Source: G963708325 sp963708325 (GTDB lineage Bacteria > Actinomycetota > Thermoleophilia > Solirubrobacterales > 70-9). From it: 64,000 nt of DNA. The notes under the pieces are model-generated. The model was not told the origin of the DNA, did no database searches, and saw nothing but the letters and a program-made list of their open reading frames with translations. The stretch covers positions 2,790,001 through 2,854,000 of the forward strand of contig OY970203.1 in the NCBI GenBank assembly GCA_963708325.1, given 5' to 3'. Below, one piece after another: positions 48,198 through 57,343 of this stretch (the stretch's first letter is position 1; each line of letters begins with the position of its first letter). Position numbers and translations under genes: made by a program.

Positions 48198-49772
48198 ATG
48201 GAGGGGGCTGCGGTAAGCGGGAGCGCCACGGGGAGCGGCCGCGCGCTGGACCGGCTGGCGCGCGAGCGCGGCCTCGCGCGCGCCGAGACCGGGGCGATCG
48301 CCGTCTTCTCCAGCATGCTCGGAGGGATAGCCCGCCCGCCCCGCCACCTGGTCGGCGGCCGCCTCACCGCGGAGATGCGCGGGGTGCTCGCCGACGTGGT
48401 CACCGAGGTGGAGCGCCAGGACTCCAACTCGACGCGGCCGCCCGTCGAGCATCACGCGATCCTGCTGGTCACACGGGTGCCGGAAGCGGCCGCCTTCCTG
48501 CCGACGCTCGCCTGCCACGACGCCGAGCGCCACGACCTCACCTCGCTGCTGCTCGGCCCGGGCGGGCTGTTCAGGCTCTACCGGGAGGTCGAGCTGGAGA
48601 GCATCGCCTTCGCGAAGCGCTACAGGGTGGGGATCGGTCCCGGCTGCGACGAGAACCGGATGCGCCAGCTCTTCAGCCCCACCTTCGTCGACTGGCTGGC
48701 CCAACAGGCTCCGGAGGGCTTCGTCTTCGAGTACGGGCGCGGGGTGCTGTCGGTTGCCACGACCAGTCCCCCGGCGGACATCGCGGGCGTGGACCGGTTC
48801 TGCGGCTTCGCCGCCCAAGTTGCCGAGCGGCTCCGCCGCGAGGCGCTGGAGAGCCCCGCCGGAAGCGGATTCGAGACGCCGGCCGCCGCCCCGCTCGCGC
48901 CGACGCCGACGCGCTGGAAGCTGGTCGGGTGGCTGATCTGGGCGGCGGTCGCCGGGGTGCTGTCGGGCCTCGCCAGCCTGGTGCCGCTGGTCGCGCTGAT
49001 CGCCCTCGGGGCGTCGCCGCTGCTCACGGTCGCCGCGGTGGGCGGCGTCTTCGCGGTCGGTTTCGCCTGGCTGCTGGCGAAGTTCCGTCGCAGCAGCCGG
49101 CGCATGCGGGATGCGGCGTCCGCCCTCGACCGTGTCGTTCGCGACTACGGACGGGAGCGTGGCCTGACCGCGCTCGACGCGGTCGCCTTCCTCGACCGCC
49201 ACCCCGGGCTGCCGGCGCCGGGTGCGGCCGCACCCGTGCTGAGCGGGACCGTCGCAGGGGTGGGCGAGGCAAGCCTGGTCGTCTTCGCCGGCCCGGGGGC
49301 GCCGGGTGCCGACGGCAGCGCCGGATACGCCCTTGCCATCGTCGCCGACGCAGGCGGCCCGGTCCCCAGCCTGTCCGTGACGCCGATGGGCGAGCGGGCG
49401 AGCACCGCGATGATCGGCGGGTTCGCCGTCCATGGCGTCCAGGGGTACGTGCCGGGCCGCGGCGACGTCGCCGCCGGCTCACCGCTGCGGGATCGCTACG
49501 ACCTGCTGCTCGACGGCGACGACGCGCAGGTCGCCGCCGCCAGGCGGGTGGTCGGCTCGCCCGCGCTCGCGGCGTGGCTGCTCGACGAGCGCCGCGCCGG
49601 CCGCTGCGGGGTATCGCTCGAGGGCACGACGATCTCGGTGTACCGCGCCGCGGATCCGGCCGGCGCCCTGTCGGCCGCCGATCTCGATGCGTTCTGCGAG
49701 GAGGTCCCCCCCGCCTTCGACGCGATCCGCTCCGCGCTGGGCTCGGCTCGGGCACCCGCCGGGCTACAGTAG
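48198..49772 (+). CDS. Uncharacterised membrane protein with duplicated soluble halves
   Basis: 524 aa. Two membrane helices (about 256-305) separate two soluble regions that resemble each other. LDRLARERGLARAETGAIAVF aligns with LDRVVRDYGRERGLTALDAV. FSPTFVDWLAQQAPEGFVFE and the following 40 residues align with VGSPALAAWLLDERRAGRCG and its continuation. With a helical hairpin, both halves would face the same side of the membrane. No catalytic motif seen and no function assigned. The acyltransferase gene follows after 4 bp, so they may be co-expressed. Confidence 0.75.
   Translation: MEGAAVSGSATGSGRALDRLARERGLARAETGAIAVFSSMLGGIARPPRHLVGGRLTAEMRGVLADVVTEVERQDSNSTRPPVEHHAILLVTRVPEAAAFLPTLACHDAERHDLTSLLLGPGGLFRLYREVELESIAFAKRYRVGIGPGCDENRMRQLFSPTFVDWLAQQAPEGFVFEYGRGVLSVATTSPPADIAGVDRFCGFAAQVAERLRREALESPAGSGFETPAAAPLAPTPTRWKLVGWLIWAAVAGVLSGLASLVPLVALIALGASPLLTVAAVGGVFAVGFAWLLAKFRRSSRRMRDAASALDRVVRDYGRERGLTALDAVAFLDRHPGLPAPGAAAPVLSGTVAGVGEASLVVFAGPGAPGADGSAGYALAIVADAGGPVPSLSVTPMGERASTAMIGGFAVHGVQGYVPGRGDVAAGSPLRDRYDLLLDGDDAQVAAARRVVGSPALAAWLLDERRAGRCGVSLEGTTISVYRAADPAGALSAADLDAFCEEVPPAFDAIRSALGSARAPAGLQ
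49765..49770 (+). promoter_or_regulatory. -10-like element of the acyltransferase gene
   Basis: TACAGT overlaps the upstream stop codon and ends 6 nt before the GTG. Confidence 0.4.
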
Positions 49773-49776
49773 CCGC

Positions 49777-51210
49777 GTGAACGGAGACCCCCTCAGCGGG
49801 CTCGACGCGTCCTTCCTCGACCTCGAGGGCGCCGACGCGCACATGCACGTCGCCTCCACCACGCTGTTCGAGGGCCCCACCCCCTCCTACGCCGAGTTGC
49901 GCGACCACATCGCGTCGCGCCTTCACCTGGTGCCGCGCTTCCGCCAGAAGCTGCGCTTCGTGCCGCTCGGCCAGGGCCGGCCGGTGTGGATCGACGACCC
50001 CCACCTCAACCTCGAGTACCACCTGCGCCAGACCGCCCTGCCCCCGCCCGGCAACGAGGGGCAGTTGCGCACCCTGGCCGCCAGGATCTTCTCCCAGCAG
50101 CTGGACCGCTCGAAGCCGCTGTGGGAGCTGTGGCTGGTCGACGCGGTCGAGGGCAACCGCTTCGCGATCGTCGCCAAGAGCCATCACTGCCTGGTGGACG
50201 GCGTCTCCGGGGTTGACATAACCACGGTCCTCTTCGAGACAGCGCGCGAACCCGAGCGCGTCGCCCCCGCCGAGGACTGGATCGCGCGGCCCGAGCCCAG
50301 CGGTGCCCAGCTGGTCGCCGACGCCTGGCTGCGCCGGGCGACCAGCCCCGCCGCCCTGCTGGCCGGGGCGCGGACGCTGCTCGGCGCGCCGCGCGAGGCC
50401 GCCGCCACAGTCGAGCGCGCGGTCGTCGCGGCGGGCGCCTTCGCGCACAGCGGCGTCGCCGCTCCCCCCTCCCCCTTCAACGTCGAGATCGGCCCGCACC
50501 GCCGGCTCGCCTGGGTGCCGGCGGGGCTGGACGACTTCAAGCGGGCCAAGGACCGGCATGGCGGCACCGTCAACGACGTCGTGCTGGCCGTCGTCAGCGG
50601 CGCCCTGGGGCGCTACCTGCGGGGACGCGGGCACTCCACCGCCGAGCTGGAGCTGCGGGCGATGGTCCCGGTGAGCACGCGCACCGCCGACGAGCACGGC
50701 GCCCTCGGCAACCGCGTCTCGGCGATGATGGTGCCGCTGCCGATCGGGGTCGAGGACCCGATCCGGCGGCTGCGCGCGGTGACCGCCAGGATGGGCGACC
50801 TGAAGTCCTCGCGGGAGGCCGTCGGCGCCACCCTGCTCACCCAGCTCGCCGACTTCGCGCCGCCGACGGTGGCCGCGCAGGCGGCGCGGCTGCAGCCGCG
50901 CCAGCGCTTCTTCAACCTCGTCGTCACCAACGTCCCCGGCCCCCAGTTCCCGCTCTACCTGCTGGGCCGCGAGATGGAGGCGGTCTTCCCGATGGTGCCG
51001 CTGGCCAGGCGCCAGGCCGTCTGCGTCGGCGTGATGAGCTACAACGGCGAGCTCAACTTCGGCCTGGTCGGCGACTACGACGCGATGCCCGACCTCGACG
51101 CGCTCGCCGCCGACCTCCGAGCCTCGATCTCGGAGCTGGCGCCGGGCGCAACGGGCCGCCAGCGCTCGGCGCGAAATGCGAGCGCCGACACGGCCGCCGC
51201 CGCCTCCTGA
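49777..51210 (+). CDS. Wax ester synthase/diacylglycerol acyltransferase (WS/DGAT)
   Basis: 477-aa acyl-CoA-dependent acyltransferase making triacylglycerol or wax esters. The active-site motif HHxxxDG is HHCLVDG near residue 136; PLSGLDASFLDLE at the N-terminus, NDVVLAVVSGALGRYL and NLVVTNVPGPQFPLYLLG are family hallmarks. Storage-lipid synthesis of this type is common in Actinobacteria. GTG start with a close -10-like hexamer. Confidence 0.92.
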   Translation: MNGDPLSGLDASFLDLEGADAHMHVASTTLFEGPTPSYAELRDHIASRLHLVPRFRQKLRFVPLGQGRPVWIDDPHLNLEYHLRQTALPPPGNEGQLRTLAARIFSQQLDRSKPLWELWLVDAVEGNRFAIVAKSHHCLVDGVSGVDITTVLFETAREPERVAPAEDWIARPEPSGAQLVADAWLRRATSPAALLAGARTLLGAPREAAATVERAVVAAGAFAHSGVAAPPSPFNVEIGPHRRLAWVPAGLDDFKRAKDRHGGTVNDVVLAVVSGALGRYLRGRGHSTAELELRAMVPVSTRTADEHGALGNRVSAMMVPLPIGVEDPIRRLRAVTARMGDLKSSREAVGATLLTQLADFAPPTVAAQAARLQPRQRFFNLVVTNVPGPQFPLYLLGREMEAVFPMVPLARRQAVCVGVMSYNGELNFGLVGDYDAMPDLDALAADLRASISELAPGATGRQRSARNASADTAAAAS

Positions 51211-51234
51211 GCGCGTTTGGACCGCTGGACAAAG

Positions 51235-51262
51235 GGCCGCGCCTAATCCTGTACGCGCGGCC
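51235..51262. repeat. 8-bp inverted repeat in the amt upstream region
   Basis: GGCCGCGC (51235-51242) and GCGCGGCC (51255-51262) flank an AT-richer 12-nt centre. It may end the acyltransferase transcript or serve as an operator for amt; no T-run follows. Confidence 0.35.
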
Positions 51263-51353
51263 AATGTGAAGGTCGTCGCTCGCCCGCAGAATCTCCCCAC
51301 GGCGCCGGGATCCGGCGCTCGCCCGCGGACCGCGACCGACAGGAGGATCGATC

Positions 51354-52742
51354 TTGAGCCTGCAGGACACGAACCTCGCCCTCGACACGATGTGGGTGGT
51401 CGTCGCCGCGATCCTGGTGATGTTCATGCAGGCGGGGTTCGCGTTCCTCGAGATGGGGTTCTCGCGGCAGAAGAACGTCGGCACGATCGTCGCCAAGGTC
51501 GTGATGAACTTCGCGATCTGCGCGGTCGTCTTCTGGGCGGTCGGCTTCGCCTTCGGCTTCGGCAAGGGCGGCTCGATCCTCGGCTACACCGGCTTTGCCC
51601 TGCACAGCAGCGACGTGGCCAAGGACTTCCCCGGGCTGTCCTTCTCGGACGTCGGACTGTCCGCCAAGTGGTGGTTCGAGTTCGTGTTCTGCGCCGTGTC
51701 GCTGGCGGTCGTCTGGGGCACCACGCTGGAGCGGATCAAGTTCAGCGTCTACTTCATCTACGCGATCGTCTTCTCGGCGATCATCTACCCGCTGATCGCC
51801 CACTGGCTGTTCTCGGGCGGCTGGCTCGCCGCCAGCCTCGGCTCGCAGGACTTCGCCGGGTCGACCGTCGTCCACCTCACCGGCGCGACCGGCGGCCTGG
51901 CCGTCCTGCTCCTGCTCGGGCCGCGCCGCGGCAAGTACGGCGCCGACGGCAAGCCCAACGTGATCCCCGGCCACAGCATGCCGTTCGTCGGCCTCGCGAC
52001 CTTCATCCTCTGGTTCGGCTGGTTCGGGTTCAACCCGGGGTCGACGCTGAGCGCGCTCAGCTCCACGGGCGGGTCCGACATCCGCTTCGCCGACGTCGTC
52101 GTGGTGACGAACATCGCCGCCGCCTGCGGGGTGCTCGGCGCCCTGGCCACGATCTGGCTGAAGACGCGCAAGCCCGACATCGGCATGGCCTGCAACGGCG
52201 CGATCGCCGCCCTAGTGGCGATCACGGCCCCTTCCGGCTACGTCAACCCGTGGGCGGCGACGATCATCGGCTTCGTCGCGGGGATCATCGTCGTCCTCGG
52301 CGTGCTCGCGATCGACAAGGTGCTCGACGACCCCGTCGGCGCCCTCTCGGCGCACGGGCTCGCGGGCGTCTGGGGGACGCTCGCCTGCGGCCTGTTCACG
52401 GACCCCACCCTGGCCGAGCTGAACGGCGTCGGCCACGGCGGCTTCGTCTACACGGGCAGCCTGCACCAGCTCTGGGCGCAGGCCGTCGCCGTGAGCGCGT
52501 CGTTCGCGACCGTGTTCGTGATCAGCTTCGCCACCTTCTTCGCAATCAAGGCGACGATCGGCCTGCGCGTCAAGCCCGACGAGGAGAGCTACGGGCTCGA
52601 CATGGCCGAGCACGGCATGTGGGGCTACCCGGAACAGTTCATGCCCGTGCCCGGCTACGAGTACCACCAGCCGGCGCCGCCGGCGGCTCGCCCCGCCCCG
52701 CGGCCGGCGCCGATCGGCCTCGGCGCCGAGGGCGCCCCATGA
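51354..52742 (+). CDS. amt: Ammonium transporter Amt
   Basis: 462 aa with 11 predicted helices. Hallmarks include DTMWVVVAAILVMFMQAGFA, VHLTGATGGLAVLLLLG, the conserved DxAGxxxVH region as DFAGSTVVHLTG, MPFVGLATFILWFGWFGFN and LSAHGLAGVWGTLACGLF. The TTG start has GGAGG 7 nt upstream (51342-51346), so this operon has a true leader. First gene of amt-glnB-unknown-flotillin-glnA, all on the plus strand with short gaps. Confidence 0.95.
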   Translation: MSLQDTNLALDTMWVVVAAILVMFMQAGFAFLEMGFSRQKNVGTIVAKVVMNFAICAVVFWAVGFAFGFGKGGSILGYTGFALHSSDVAKDFPGLSFSDVGLSAKWWFEFVFCAVSLAVVWGTTLERIKFSVYFIYAIVFSAIIYPLIAHWLFSGGWLAASLGSQDFAGSTVVHLTGATGGLAVLLLLGPRRGKYGADGKPNVIPGHSMPFVGLATFILWFGWFGFNPGSTLSALSSTGGSDIRFADVVVVTNIAAACGVLGALATIWLKTRKPDIGMACNGAIAALVAITAPSGYVNPWAATIIGFVAGIIVVLGVLAIDKVLDDPVGALSAHGLAGVWGTLACGLFTDPTLAELNGVGHGGFVYTGSLHQLWAQAVAVSASFATVFVISFATFFAIKATIGLRVKPDEESYGLDMAEHGMWGYPEQFMPVPGYEYHQPAPPAARPAPRPAPIGLGAEGAP

Positions 52743-52788
52743 CGGCGACCGTCGACTGTCGACCGGCGACTAGGAGCTGAGGAGAACC

Positions 52789-53178
52789 ATGGAAGCGACT
52801 GTGGCACCGATGAACAAGATCGAGGCGATCGTTCGCTACGAGCGCCTTCAGCCGATCCAGGACGCGCTGGACGAGATCGGGGTTAGCGGCCTCAACGTCA
52901 CCGAGGTGAAGGGCTGTGGCCGCCAGAAGGGCTACACGGAGCACTACCGCGGCTCGCGCGCCAACATCAGCCTGCTCCCCAAGCTCAAGATCGAGAGCGT
53001 GATCGCCGCCGAGATCACCGACCGGGTGGTCGAGGCGATCGTGTCCGCGGCGTACACCGGCGAGACCGGCGACGGGCTGCTGTTCGTGCTTCCCGTCACC
53101 CAGGCCGTGCGGATCCGCACCGGAGAGCGCGGTGTCGACACCATCCGACACCAGGCGCCGGTCGGGTGGGGGTACTGA
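52789..53178 (+). CDS. glnB: PII nitrogen regulator lacking the modified tyrosine
   Basis: 129-aa PII trimer subunit that senses 2-oxoglutarate and ATP/ADP. VTEVKGCGRQKGYTEHYRG leads into the T-loop. The Tyr that is uridylylated or adenylylated in classical PII (Tyr51) aligns with Ala58 here (YRGSRANISLLPK). The B-loop TGETGDGLLF and C-loop RIRTGERG are intact, so ligand binding should persist. It starts with ATG behind GAGGAGA. Next to amt, it likely gates the transporter directly. Confidence 0.93.
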   Translation: MEATVAPMNKIEAIVRYERLQPIQDALDEIGVSGLNVTEVKGCGRQKGYTEHYRGSRANISLLPKLKIESVIAAEITDRVVEAIVSAAYTGETGDGLLFVLPVTQAVRIRTGERGVDTIRHQAPVGWGY

Positions 53179-53189
53179 GCGGATAGCCG

Positions 53190-54434
53190 ATGCGACTCTG
53201 GGACTGGACAAAGCGGGTCGCGACCGACACCGGCGGCGGCTTCGAGCCGGTCCCCGTCGGCCTGGAGCGAAACCCGGGCGCCGTGATCGAGCTCGGCGCC
53301 CACAACGCTCCCGGCGTGCCGCTCTACGTCCTGCGCGTCGGCATGCGCAGCGGCTTCGGCGGCACCGAGGCGGGATTGCCCGTGTATCGCCGCCCCAACG
53401 ACGCCCCCCACCCCATCCTCAAGGAGATCTACTTCTGCGAGGTCGCCGGCCAGACGCTCGAGGCGGCGAACGTGTTCTCGCTGCGCGAGAAGGTCCAGCG
53501 CGCGCTCGACGCGATCGCTCCGGCGCGCCGGCTGCCGCTCTGCTACTTCCGCGCGCCCCGCTTCGACTACTCGCTGCCCGTCTACGAGGAGGGCGCGCAC
53601 CTGGTCTGCCCGGTGCTCGCCGGCCCCAGCCTGAAGGGGGACGACCTCTCCGCGCTGCGCGATCCCGTCACCCGCTGGCTGCGCACCGCCGGCTACCTGG
53701 CCGCCGACGAGGACCCCGAGGTCCAGGTCGTGCGCCCCTCGGACCTGCGCCTGGTGGCGCCCGCCGCGATCCTCTGCTGCCTCGACGACGACGCGATCTG
53801 GCTGCCCACCGTCGAGGGGGTCTCCGTCGAGGGGCCCGTGATCGGCCTGCTCACGCAGCCGGCCGAGCTGCGCCTGGGCGAGCGCAGGCGCCGCGCCGCC
53901 GACGACACCCCGCCGCCGGCGGGGGCCGACGTCACGGCGCTGCTGCGCTACGTCGGCGGTGAGATGGCAGTCAAGGGCCGCCTGCTCAACCCGTGGGCGC
54001 TGTACGCCGCCGCGGTGCGGCCCGAGATCTGGGCCCGCACCGAGGAGCTGACCGACGCGACCGCGCGCCGCCTCGAGTGCCAGCTGGAGGGCGGGCCGGA
54101 GCTGCACCTCCCGATCCGCCACACCGCGGCCGGCGAGGTCGTCGCCGCCATCAAGGAGCACGACATCACGGTGTTCCTCGCCGGTGACGACGAGGCCTTG
54201 GCCGCCTCGGTCGGGCGCTACCTGGTGGCCGCGGGCTTCCTCCGCCACCGCGATGACCTTCGCATGGAGACGCGGACCGCGCCCCCGCCGGAGTCCCTCG
54301 ATCCCGACACGATCTGGACCGGGGCGGGCGCACGAGACGACTTCGCGCCGGTCCCGATCCCGGTGGAGCCGGGCGGCAGCGAGCAAGAGCTTTCCACAAC
54401 GCAAATCGAAGACCAGGAGGTCACGAACTCATGA
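53190..54434 (+). CDS. Uncharacterised soluble protein in the amt-glnB-glnA operon
   Basis: 414 aa, no membrane helix or signal peptide, no family recognised. N-terminal half: GVPLYVLRVGMRSGFGG, LKEIYFCEVAGQTLEAANVF and LPVYEEGAHLVCPVLAGPSL. C-terminal half: MAVKGRLLNPWALYAAAVRP and LHLPIRHTAAGEVVAAIKEHD. A Pro/Glu-rich tail ends the protein. It sits 11 bp after glnB and overlaps the flotillin gene by ATGA, so its dose is tied to both. A role in assembling or positioning the nitrogen proteins at the membrane is a guess. Confidence 0.7.
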   Translation: MRLWDWTKRVATDTGGGFEPVPVGLERNPGAVIELGAHNAPGVPLYVLRVGMRSGFGGTEAGLPVYRRPNDAPHPILKEIYFCEVAGQTLEAANVFSLREKVQRALDAIAPARRLPLCYFRAPRFDYSLPVYEEGAHLVCPVLAGPSLKGDDLSALRDPVTRWLRTAGYLAADEDPEVQVVRPSDLRLVAPAAILCCLDDDAIWLPTVEGVSVEGPVIGLLTQPAELRLGERRRRAADDTPPPAGADVTALLRYVGGEMAVKGRLLNPWALYAAAVRPEIWARTEELTDATARRLECQLEGGPELHLPIRHTAAGEVVAAIKEHDITVFLAGDDEALAASVGRYLVAAGFLRHRDDLRMETRTAPPPESLDPDTIWTGAGARDDFAPVPIPVEPGGSEQELSTTQIEDQEVTNS

Positions 54435-55783
54435 TCGTCGCGCTGATCGTCGCCGGCTCGGTGATAGCCGGACTGCTGCTGATCTCGTTCATCGTCTGGG
54501 CCCACCAGTACACGAAGGCCGGCCCGAACGAGGTCCTGATCATCTCCGGGCGCCGCGGCCGCAAGGGCCCCGACGGCCAGAAGATCGGGTACCGGATCGT
54601 GCGCGGCGGCGGCACCTATGTGCGGCCCTTCCGCGAGAAGGTCCAGCGGCTGTCGCTTGAGCTGATGCAGTTCGACGTTCGCACCTCGGAGACCTACTCG
54701 ATGCACGGCGTCCCGGTCCAGGTCGACGGCGTCTGCATGGTCAAGGTCGACCCGTCCGACGAGGGCATCCAGCTCGCCGCGGAGCAGTTCCTCTCGCGCG
54801 GGCGCGACGACATCATCCGAACCGCCCAGCAGGCGGTCGAAGGCCACCTGCGTGCCGCGGTCGGGGCGCACTCGATCGAAGACGTCTACCGCGAGCGGGC
54901 CAAGCTGGTCAGCGCCACCAAGGAGCAGGCCGGGTCCGATCTGCATGCGATGGGCCTGGAGACGGTCTCGCTGACGATCCGCTCGATCACCGACAAGCAG
55001 GGCTATCTGGAGGCCCTGGGCCGGCCCCGCACGGCCGAGGTCAAGCGCGACGCCGTCCGCGGAGAGGCCGAGGCGGAGCGCGAGGCGAAGGCGGCCCGGT
55101 TTTCCGCCGACACCGCGATCGAGGAGTCCCGGCGCGATTACGAGCTGCGCAAGAGCTCGTTCAAGCAGGAGGGCCAGCAGGCCAGCGCCGAGGCCGACCT
55201 GGCATACGACCTGCAGCGCGCGATCACCCAGCAGGAGGTGCGGGCGCAGGAGCTGCAGGTGGAGATCGTCGAGCGCCAGAAGGCGATCGAGCTGATGGAA
55301 GCCGAGGTTCGTCGCCGGATCAACGAGCTGGAGGCGGAGGTGCTCGAGCCGGCGAAGGCGGAGGCGCGCAAGGTCGAGGCGCTCGCCGAGGCCCGCAAGG
55401 AGGAGCTGGCCGCGCAGGGCGCCGGCGAGGCGGACGCCGTCCGCCTGCGGGGCACGGCCGAGGCCGAGGCGATGGTGGCCAAGGCCGGCGCCTGGGGCAT
55501 GTACAACGAGGCGGCAATCGCCGACCGCCTGCTCTCGATCCTGCCGGAGCTCGCCGCCGCCGTGTCCGAGCCGCTCTCGAAGACCGAGAAGATCGTGATG
55601 ATCAGCGGCGGCAACGGCAACGGCGACGGGGTCGGCGCCCACCGGGTGACCCGCGACGTGATGCAGATCGTCGCGGAGCTGCCCGAGGTGCTCGAGTCCC
55701 TGACCGGCAAGAAGCTCGACGAGCTGGTCGCGGCCCTGCCGAAGGCGGCCTCGGGCGGCGGCTCGGCGAAGGCCGGGAGCTAG
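54431..55783 (+). CDS. Flotillin-like SPFH/band 7 membrane scaffold protein
   Basis: 450 aa. One N-terminal membrane helix (about 3-25), an SPFH domain (about 30-200: PNEVLIISGRRG, VPVQVDGVCMVKVD, HSIEDVYRERAKL), then a long Glu/Ala-rich coiled coil (about 200-340) and a flotillin-type end with GMYNEAAIADRLLSILPELA. Such proteins organise functional membrane microdomains. GGAGG lies 10 nt before the ATG. Placement between an Amt/PII pair and glutamine synthetase is unusual. Confidence 0.9.
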   Translation: MIVALIVAGSVIAGLLLISFIVWAHQYTKAGPNEVLIISGRRGRKGPDGQKIGYRIVRGGGTYVRPFREKVQRLSLELMQFDVRTSETYSMHGVPVQVDGVCMVKVDPSDEGIQLAAEQFLSRGRDDIIRTAQQAVEGHLRAAVGAHSIEDVYRERAKLVSATKEQAGSDLHAMGLETVSLTIRSITDKQGYLEALGRPRTAEVKRDAVRGEAEAEREAKAARFSADTAIEESRRDYELRKSSFKQEGQQASAEADLAYDLQRAITQQEVRAQELQVEIVERQKAIELMEAEVRRRINELEAEVLEPAKAEARKVEALAEARKEELAAQGAGEADAVRLRGTAEAEAMVAKAGAWGMYNEAAIADRLLSILPELAAAVSEPLSKTEKIVMISGGNGNGDGVGAHRVTRDVMQIVAELPEVLESLTGKKLDELVAALPKAASGGGSAKAGS

Positions 55784-55786
55784 GCG

Positions 55787-57286
55787 ATGGCGACTCGAGC
55801 GACCGACTCCCCGCTCACGGCGAGCCACTACGTGGACGAGGCCGAGGTGGAGCCTCGCCACGTGCTGGCGATGGCCGCCGAGCACGGCGTGCGGATGGTG
55901 GACTTCAAGTTCACCGACCTCCCCGGCATGTGGCAGCACGTCTCGCTGTCGATCAACGCCCTCTCGGAGGACGCGTTCGAAGAGGGCCTCGGATTCGACG
56001 GCTCCTCGATTCGCGGCTTCCAGGAGATCTCCGAGTCGGACATGATCCTCGTGCCCGACGCCTCGACCGCGGTGATCGACCCGTTCCACGAGCACAAGAC
56101 GATGTCGATCGTCTGCAACATATTCGACCCGATCACGCGGGAGCCGTACTCGCGCGATCCGCGCTACGTCGCCCAGAAGGCGGAGGGGTACCTGATCGAG
56201 ACCGGCATCGCCGACACCTGCTACGTCGGCCCGGAGGCGGAGTTCTTCATCTTCGACCACGTCGCCTTCGACCAGACCGTGAACCGGGCGTTCTACGAGG
56301 TCGACACCCACCAGGGCTTCTGGAACCGCGGCGCCGGCTTCGGCGAAGGTGCGTCGCGCAACGGCAACGCCAACCCCGGCTACACGCTGCGTCCCCAGGA
56401 GGGCTACTTCCCGGTCCCACCCTCGGACACCCACTCCGACCTGCGGGCGCGGATGGTGGTGGTGCTCGAGGAGATGGGGATCGAGTGCGAGTTCCATCAC
56501 CACGAGGTCTCGTCGGGCGGCCAGGCGGAGATCGACCTTCGCTTCGACAAGCTGCTGCGGATGGGCGACAAGATGCAGACCAAGAAGTACGTGATCAAGA
56601 ACGTCGCCTACCAGGCGGGCAAGTCGGCGACGTTCATGCCGAAGCCGCTGTTCGAGGAGAACGGCTCGGGAATGCACGTGCACCAGTCGCTGTTCCTCGG
56701 CGGCGACAACGTGATGTACGACTTCAACGGCTACGGGCTGCTGTCGCGGGAGGCGTTGAACTACATCGGAGGAATCCTCCGCCACGGGCGCGCCCTGATG
56801 GCCTTCTGCGCGCCGACCACGAACTCGTACAAGCGGCTCACGCCCGGCTACGAGGCTCCGGTCAACCTCGTCTACAGCCAGCGCAACCGCTCGGCGGCGG
56901 TGCGCATCCCGGTCTACTCGGCGGCCGAGAAGGCGAAGCGGATCGAGTTCCGCCCGCCCGACCCCACCGCCAACCCGTACCTGGCGTTCTCGGCGATGAT
57001 GATGGCGGGCCTGGACGGGATCCAGAACAGGTTCGACCCGGGCCGCCCGATCGACACCGACCTGTTCGATCTGCCCGAGGACGAGCTGGCGGCGATCCCG
57101 AACGTTCCCGGCTCCCTGGACGAGGCGCTCGACGCGCTCGAGGCCGACCACGACTTCCTGCTGAAGGGGGGCGTGTTCACCGAGGACCTGATCCGCACCT
57201 GGATCGACTACAAGCGCAGCTCGGAATGCGACGCGATGAGGCTGCGGCCGCATCCGTGGGAGTTCGCCCTGTACTACGACGTCTGA
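55787..57286 (+). CDS. glnA: Glutamine synthetase type I without the adenylylation tyrosine
   Basis: 499-aa GSI. Metal and substrate motifs DGSSIRGFQEISESDM, GPEAEFFIFD, NGSGMHVHQS and YSQRNRSAAVRIP are intact. The residue adenylylated by GlnE in beta-type enzymes (Tyr397 in NLYDLP) is Phe427 here (DLFDLPEDE). Covalent control is therefore not expected and regulation must be by feedback or partner proteins. It starts 3 bp after the flotillin stop and closes the nitrogen operon. Confidence 0.95.
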   Translation: MATRATDSPLTASHYVDEAEVEPRHVLAMAAEHGVRMVDFKFTDLPGMWQHVSLSINALSEDAFEEGLGFDGSSIRGFQEISESDMILVPDASTAVIDPFHEHKTMSIVCNIFDPITREPYSRDPRYVAQKAEGYLIETGIADTCYVGPEAEFFIFDHVAFDQTVNRAFYEVDTHQGFWNRGAGFGEGASRNGNANPGYTLRPQEGYFPVPPSDTHSDLRARMVVVLEEMGIECEFHHHEVSSGGQAEIDLRFDKLLRMGDKMQTKKYVIKNVAYQAGKSATFMPKPLFEENGSGMHVHQSLFLGGDNVMYDFNGYGLLSREALNYIGGILRHGRALMAFCAPTTNSYKRLTPGYEAPVNLVYSQRNRSAAVRIPVYSAAEKAKRIEFRPPDPTANPYLAFSAMMMAGLDGIQNRFDPGRPIDTDLFDLPEDELAAIPNVPGSLDEALDALEADHDFLLKGGVFTEDLIRTWIDYKRSSECDAMRLRPHPWEFALYYDV

Positions 57287-57343
57287 GCGGAGCGGCCGCC
57301 GCCGCGTCACCGTCCGTCCCGCCCGGCTGGCCGCCGATCGGGA

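Noticed and set aside
45906..49433. Minus-strand open frame of 1175 codons across ccdA, dinB and the 524-aa gene
   Set aside because: Composition typical of an antisense frame and it would overlap three well-supported genes.
54218..57310. Minus-strand open frame of 1030 codons across flotillin and glnA
   Set aside because: Antisense shadow; the plus-strand genes have intact family motifs.
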